Assembly (NCBI GenBank): GCA_018873245.2
Contig: JAEMBT020000004.1
Coordinates: 7,853,073-7,917,072 of the forward strand
Direction of reading: 5' to 3'
Origin: Archegozetes longisetosus
Lineage: Eukaryota; Arthropoda; Arachnida; Sarcoptiformes; Trhypochthoniidae
DNA: 64,000 bases
Position 1 is the stretch's first letter. Each line of letters opens with the position of its first letter. This document shows, in pieces, positions 61,366 to 64,000 of this stretch. The notes beneath the pieces were generated by a model. It was not told the DNA's origin and ran no database searches. It saw only the letters and a list, made by a program, of their open reading frames with translations. The position numbers were made by a program, and so were the translations under genes.

Positions 61366-62426
61366 GGCCCGTATGCACAGTGTGTTTTAAAACGGTTTTA
61401 AGGCTAAAACCGGGCTTAAAACCCAAAACTCATTTTAAAACTCATGCACAGTAAAAATTTAGAACCGTTTTAAACTAAAACCACTTTTACTAGTTTTAAA
61501 TCTGTTTTAGTGATCAACAAAATAAGTAAATATAAACAAAATTTTACAAAAAAAAATATAAAAATGAACCAATTTTTTCAAATTGAAGAATTAAATAATT
61601 ATGAAATAGTGACGAATAAAAGTTTTAAACGTCAAAGAGTACGAAAAGACAGATTCAATCCATTTGATAGTTGTGATGACTTATCATTCATAAGAAGATA
61701 TAGACTTACAAAACAGTGTTTCATTGAACTGTTGAGTCTAATTAATACAGATTTAATTGATATCAAAATGAAAAGACTCATTGCCTCCGATAATTCAATT
61801 ATCTATTGTTTTAAGATTTTATGCCACCGGTCGGTTTCACATCTCAGCTGCAGATCTTAACAGTAAATATAAAACTATTGATATAATTATCAATTGAATC
61901 GGTTTTCTGAGGTTGAGGTCCGCCACCAGTTTGTCTTATTTTTGATTTTTCTTTATTACGATTCTTACGACATTCGTATTTATATCGTTTCCAAAAGCAT
62001 TTCAAAGACTTGATGTCTCTATTATTTATATTTAAGTCCTGACTAAACTCGTCACTAATTTGTTGCCAAACGTTATCTTTTTGTTGTTTCGTATACTTAT
62101 CAGTCGTTTTACGCTCAATTATTTTGAGTATTTTTTCGTCGGCAATTATTTAAGTAATTCTATTTCATAATTAGTAAATTTTTTGACGACTCCGAACATT
62201 ATTATCACTTTTATTCAGTTTATTTTTATTCATTTTCAATTTTTAATGAATAAACAAACGTTTGTTTACATTTGTTTGCTGGTTTTCTGGTTTTAAAACG
62301 GTTTTTACTAAAATTAGTTTTATTAGTCTGTGCATGAGTTTTAAGTTTTGAGTTAAAACCGTTTTAGCGAAAACCGTCTTAAGACTTAAAACCGTTTTAA
62401 CTAAAGCTCAACTGTGCATACGGGCC
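61366..62426. mobile_element. PIF/Harbinger element B (right arm)
   Basis: A 1,061-bp mirror of 49768-50829 with TTA flanks. The transposase N-terminal frame on plus (from 61,564) is broken earlier than in the left arm (LINTDLIDIKMKRLI...), showing that the two copies have diverged slightly. The Myb/SANT-like remnant is on the minus strand. Confidence 0.8.
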
Positions 62427-62429
62427 TTA

Positions 62430-62798
62430 GACCTATATGCACAACTCTATTTAAAATGGGTTTAAGTCTTAAAACCGGCTTAAAACCTGAAACGCGTTTT
62501 AAAACTCACTGTACAACTAATATTTAAAACAGTTTTAGTTTAGTCTCGACGTATCGGTCGATGCATCGGTCGATGCTAGTCCCCGTACTAGTGCGACACA
62601 CTGATGCAAGTAGCAAACTCTATCGTAGATACAGTGTTTTTAAGGTTACTCGCCTATGTGTGTCGCGCTAATACGTGTATTAGTTGACCTCTAACGGTGC
62701 TGCCATCCTATTGAACTAGTTGAAGGATTTAGCAGCTCCATTCACAAAGTTACTTAAGTGAGGACTAGCATCGTCTCATACGCTTGTGCATATCGGCC
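62430..62798. mobile_element. PIF/Harbinger-type MITE, element A (right arm)
   Basis: A 369-bp mirror of 49407-49764. It has 11 bp (CTTAAAACCGG-type repeat unit) that the left copy lacks. TTA flanks. Confidence 0.75.
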
Positions 62799-62982
62799 TT
62801 AGACTTTCAAACGAATTGCGCCAATTAATTGACATACACTTTGAACAGAGTAGAGGTCAGAACAGATTTGTTCGCAATAATCTCACTATAACTCACTTTA
62901 AATCACTATAAACTGATCAAATCTGAACTATTCTATTGATGTGAACTTTTATGAAATAGTTTTAAAGTTCGAACTCATGACT
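62798..62982 (-). repeat. Duplicate promoter segment (right arm)
   Basis: Mirror of 49223-49406 and a diverged direct relative of 58027-58212. It begins with the TTA target site and ends at CTCATGACT. Confidence 0.8.
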
Positions 62983-63160
62983 CTATTATTTGTGAAATCA
63001 TATTATTACTAATTTGAATGAACTTATATTCAAATAATCTGATTGATTATATAGACCGTAAAGACTACTAAACTTTTCATTTAATTAAATGACTGGACAA
63101 GTGATGCAATAGTTGTTTATGTTTTGTTTTTTGAAGATTTAGGCAAATATTGAAAATAAA

Positions 63161-64000
63161 ATGAATGAGAATTCAGTGAAGATTAAGAATAGTGGTGATT
63201 GTGTCACATTAGAAAACCTTCCCTCAGATATAATATATGTTATTTTGAATTATTGCGACATCAAATGTTTGTCTTCATTGAGTCGTTGTTCAAAAAAGTT
63301 TTATCATTTGCTTAAAAACGATGATTACGTTTGGTTTAGGAAGAGTTCGAACGCTTTAGTCACCAATCAATTGTCAAAACAAATTAAATTTCGTTCTTCT
63401 CGTCTGTTGAGCTCAAGAGATAAATGCAAAATATCTTCTAATTGGAAGAAATCTGTTTATTATGAAAAATGTTTAGTTAGATATAATTCGAGGTTTTGTT
63501 AACTTTTGTTTACATCAAGTTTTCATACGTGAATTAGTTCTTATCATTAGTTTATTACAACTAATTATGAAATAATTATGAAAAGAAATACTTGAGCCAA
63601 AAAGTCACTAAGAATTTCCTTATATTCTGATAACAGGTATTTGCCGTGGATTTGGTTAGAAAAGCAATTTTTGTGGTTTACGAAAGGAGACACAATTTTC
63701 AAGTACAAAAGAAGTGCTAAAACTGGTTCCATTTCTGATCGTCACTCGAATAAATTTCGAACACCATTTGAAGATATTTGTCGCTTTGTTATCAAAAATG
63801 ATTTAGTAATTTCCGGTGGAAGAAAGGGTTCAATAACTGTTTGGAACCAATTCAATAGTAAACCATTAATCAATGAAAATAAGGCCCATTTAAATGATTG
63901 CAATTCCGTCGACTGTTCTTCAAATAATATAATAATTTCTGGCTCTAAAGACACTAATGTTAAGGTTTGGTCTTTTAATCGAAACAGTACTGACAAGAAT
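63161..64000 (+). CDS. FBXW4: FBXW4-type F-box/WD40 protein, 5' part only
   Basis: Substrate receptor of an SCF ubiquitin ligase. Exons 63161-63492 and 63637 to beyond the window, joined AG|G. The F-box is LPSDIIYVILNYCDIKCLSSLSRCSKKF (given as positions about 20-47). Next comes NWKKSVYYEKCLVRYNSRYLPWIWLE, which fits the segment between F-box and propeller in human FBXW4. WD40 blades then start with DICRFVIKNDLVISGG and NSVDCSSNNIIISGSKDTNV, followed by KVW, matching human CHFVLANSHIVSAGG and CVDCKGGIIVSGSRD. About 231 residues are visible. The start is the first ATG, 99 bp from the palindrome edge. Confidence 0.9.

Larger units (their letters stand above)
57087..63062 (-). repeat. Right arm of large palindrome (6.0 kb)
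   Basis: Reverse complement of 49144-54044, longer because of the 1,070-bp Spy-type insertion at 58468-59537 and small indels. It carries, outward from the spacer: securin-like gene, its promoter, cysteine-rich exon, Harbinger elements C, B, A, and the duplicated promoter segment. The arm ends about 100 bp before the FBXW4 start codon. Confidence 0.95.

Overview
This is an AT-rich (visually about 30% GC) stretch of an animal genome with spliced genes, short GT-AG introns (often 50-100 bp), long AT-rich gaps and abundant DNA transposons. The gene set is purely metazoan: HSPA12, TMEM230, VIP36/LMAN2, HPS1, drebrin-like, RhoBTB, MRPL35, MMS19, CIAO2B, GOLGA7, R3HCC1 and FBXW4. Together with the hAT and Harbinger types seen, it suggests an arthropod, possibly a mite or other chelicerate. 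That placement is inference.

Positions 1-44,340 are a conventional gene-rich region. In order: an HSPA12A-type HSP70 with a long N-terminal extension (+); TMEM230 (-) head-to-head with the lectin LMAN2/VIP36 (+); HPS1 (+) convergent with drebrin-like DBNL (-); an 8.5-kb gap; RHOBTB (+); MRPL35 (-) head-to-head with MMS19 (+); CIAO2B/MIP18 (-) convergent with MMS19 and head-to-head with GOLGA7 (+). MMS19 and CIAO2B encode physical partners in the cytosolic iron-sulfur targeting complex and lie only 454 bp apart. Nearly all exon joins below were checked for phase by hand.

Positions 44,340-49,140 are a transposon-rich zone. It holds an inverted-repeat element with heat-shock-element-like motifs, a GC-richer unidentified segment with a perfect hairpin, and a broken hAT transposase.

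Positions 49,144-63,062 form a large imperfect palindrome: a 4.9-kb left arm, a 3.0-kb spacer and a 6.0-kb right arm. Each arm carries an identical copy of a two-exon 189-residue gene that I propose encodes a securin (degenerate D-box plus a DDIESMFP separase-type motif). Its promoter has an E2F-like plus CHR-like arrangement. Each arm also carries an orphan cysteine-rich terminal exon and a chain of three PIF/Harbinger-type elements, one interrupted by a mariner-type element. The right arm alone has a 1,070-bp insertion lying exactly between AAA and TTT with no target duplication. The left arm preserves the empty AAATTT site, which is the signature of a Spy-type transposon. The spacer holds R3HCC1 (-), without a visible start codon, and a partial intron-bearing copy of GOLGA7 (+).

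From 63,161 to the window edge is the 5' part of FBXW4 (+). No rRNA, tRNA or CRISPR array was recognised.
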